This document shows positions 5,818 through 5,996 of a DNA stretch of 5,996 nucleotides, piece by piece. The notes under the pieces were generated by a model that saw nothing but the letters and a program-made list of their open reading frames with translations, was not told the origin of the DNA and ran no database searches. Position numbers and translations under genes: made by a program. This DNA is from Melaminivora alkalimesophila (lineage in GTDB: Bacteria; Pseudomonadota; Gammaproteobacteria; Burkholderiales; Burkholderiaceae_C): positions 1-5,996 of the forward strand of contig NZ_ALEE01000289.1 in NCBI RefSeq assembly GCF_000282995.1, written 5' to 3'. Every line of letters begins with the position of its first letter. Position 1 is the first letter of the stretch.

Positions 5818-5996
5818 TCACTTGGGCATCCACACGCGCACCAGCGACAGCAGCTTCTCCACGTCCAGCGGCTTGGCGATGTAGTCGCTCGCCCCGGCTG
5901 CCAGGCATTTCTCCTGGTCGTCCTTCATCGCCTTGGCGGTGAGCGCGATGATCGGCAGGCGGCGCCACTCGACCCGCTTGCGGATCTCGCGCATCG
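5818..5996 (-). CDS. Hybrid sensor histidine kinase, C-terminal receiver end (partial)
   Basis: Only the last 58 complete codons are in the window; the gene continues beyond the right edge. The visible part is the second half of a C-terminal receiver domain: [11 protein letters not shown] carries the conserved Thr switch residue, and [20 protein letters not shown] carries the conserved Lys-Pro and the last helix; the protein ends at MPK. This segment ([10 protein letters not shown], then EKCLAAGA and DYIAKP) is typical of receivers fused to the C-terminus of large hybrid histidine kinases, so a hybrid kinase is the best call. The phospho-acceptor Asp and the sensor and kinase domains lie outside the window, and a simple response regulator cannot be fully excluded. 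It is the most upstream visible gene of the operon leading into cheR. Confidence 0.85.
   Translation of the reverse strand, partial: MREIRKRVEWRRLPIIALTAKAMKDDQEKCLAAGASDYIAKPLDVEKLLSLVRVWMPK

Noticed and set aside
5024..5884. Plus-strand open frame of 286 codons antisense to cheR
   Set aside because: It starts inside and opposite cheR and crosses into the hybrid kinase gene. The composition is His/Gln/Arg/Ala-rich with no domain, as expected of an antisense shadow.
1..5996. CRISPR, tRNA/rRNA, insertion sequence, toxin-antitoxin or phage-defence system
   Set aside because: No direct-repeat array, cloverleaf, transposase motif, terminal inverted repeats or defence-type small gene pair could be found; all bases outside short gaps are accounted for by the seven listed genes.

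Overview
The window is very GC-rich, coding-dense DNA of a proteobacterial type. Gene content (CreA, a cytosolic FrnE/DsbA-type oxidoreductase, an acyl-CoA ligase, a hybrid-kinase/CheR/CheB cluster), heavy G/C third positions and GTG starts suggest Burkholderiales, possibly Comamonadaceae. That placement is inference from protein flavour, not from a marker gene. I see no rRNA, tRNA, CRISPR array, transposase or other mobile-element signature, and nothing in the composition that suggests recent transfer.

Layout, left to right: (1) the 3' end of a creA-family gene on the plus strand (1-436). (2) Converging on it, a two-gene minus-strand unit: an AMP-forming acyl-CoA synthetase (1121-2668) followed by a DsbA/FrnE-type thioredoxin-fold protein (456-1124), overlapping by ATGA. 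A strong hairpin (443-473) lies at the creA/dsbA-like junction. (3) A 114-base divergent intergenic region (2669-2782). (4) A stand-alone single-domain response regulator on the plus strand (2783-3172). (5) Converging on it, a four-gene minus-strand signalling operon that enters from the right edge: the C-terminal receiver end of a hybrid histidine kinase (5818-5996), a CheR-type methyltransferase (4961-5794), a CheB-type methylesterase with no receiver domain (4389-4964), and a receiver-histidine kinase protein (3211-4392). The last three are joined by 4-base stop/start overlaps.

The signalling cluster is the most interesting part. Methyltransferase and methylesterase enzymes normally used to adapt chemoreceptors are encoded among three receiver domains and at least one histidine kinase. 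No chemoreceptor, CheA or CheW is in view. A plausible reading (inference) is a multistep phosphorelay in which the large hybrid kinase and the receiver-kinase exchange signals, CheR/CheB set sensitivity by reversible methylation of a cluster component, and the small response regulator is an output or phosphate sink. The receiver-kinase has two sequence oddities: alanine at the conserved Thr/Ser switch position, and an unusual, apparently one-residue-short ATP-site G1 motif.

Every stretch over 300 bases is covered by a gene. Gaps are 19 bases (437-455), 114 bases (2669-2782), 38 bases (3173-3210) and 23 bases (5795-5817).
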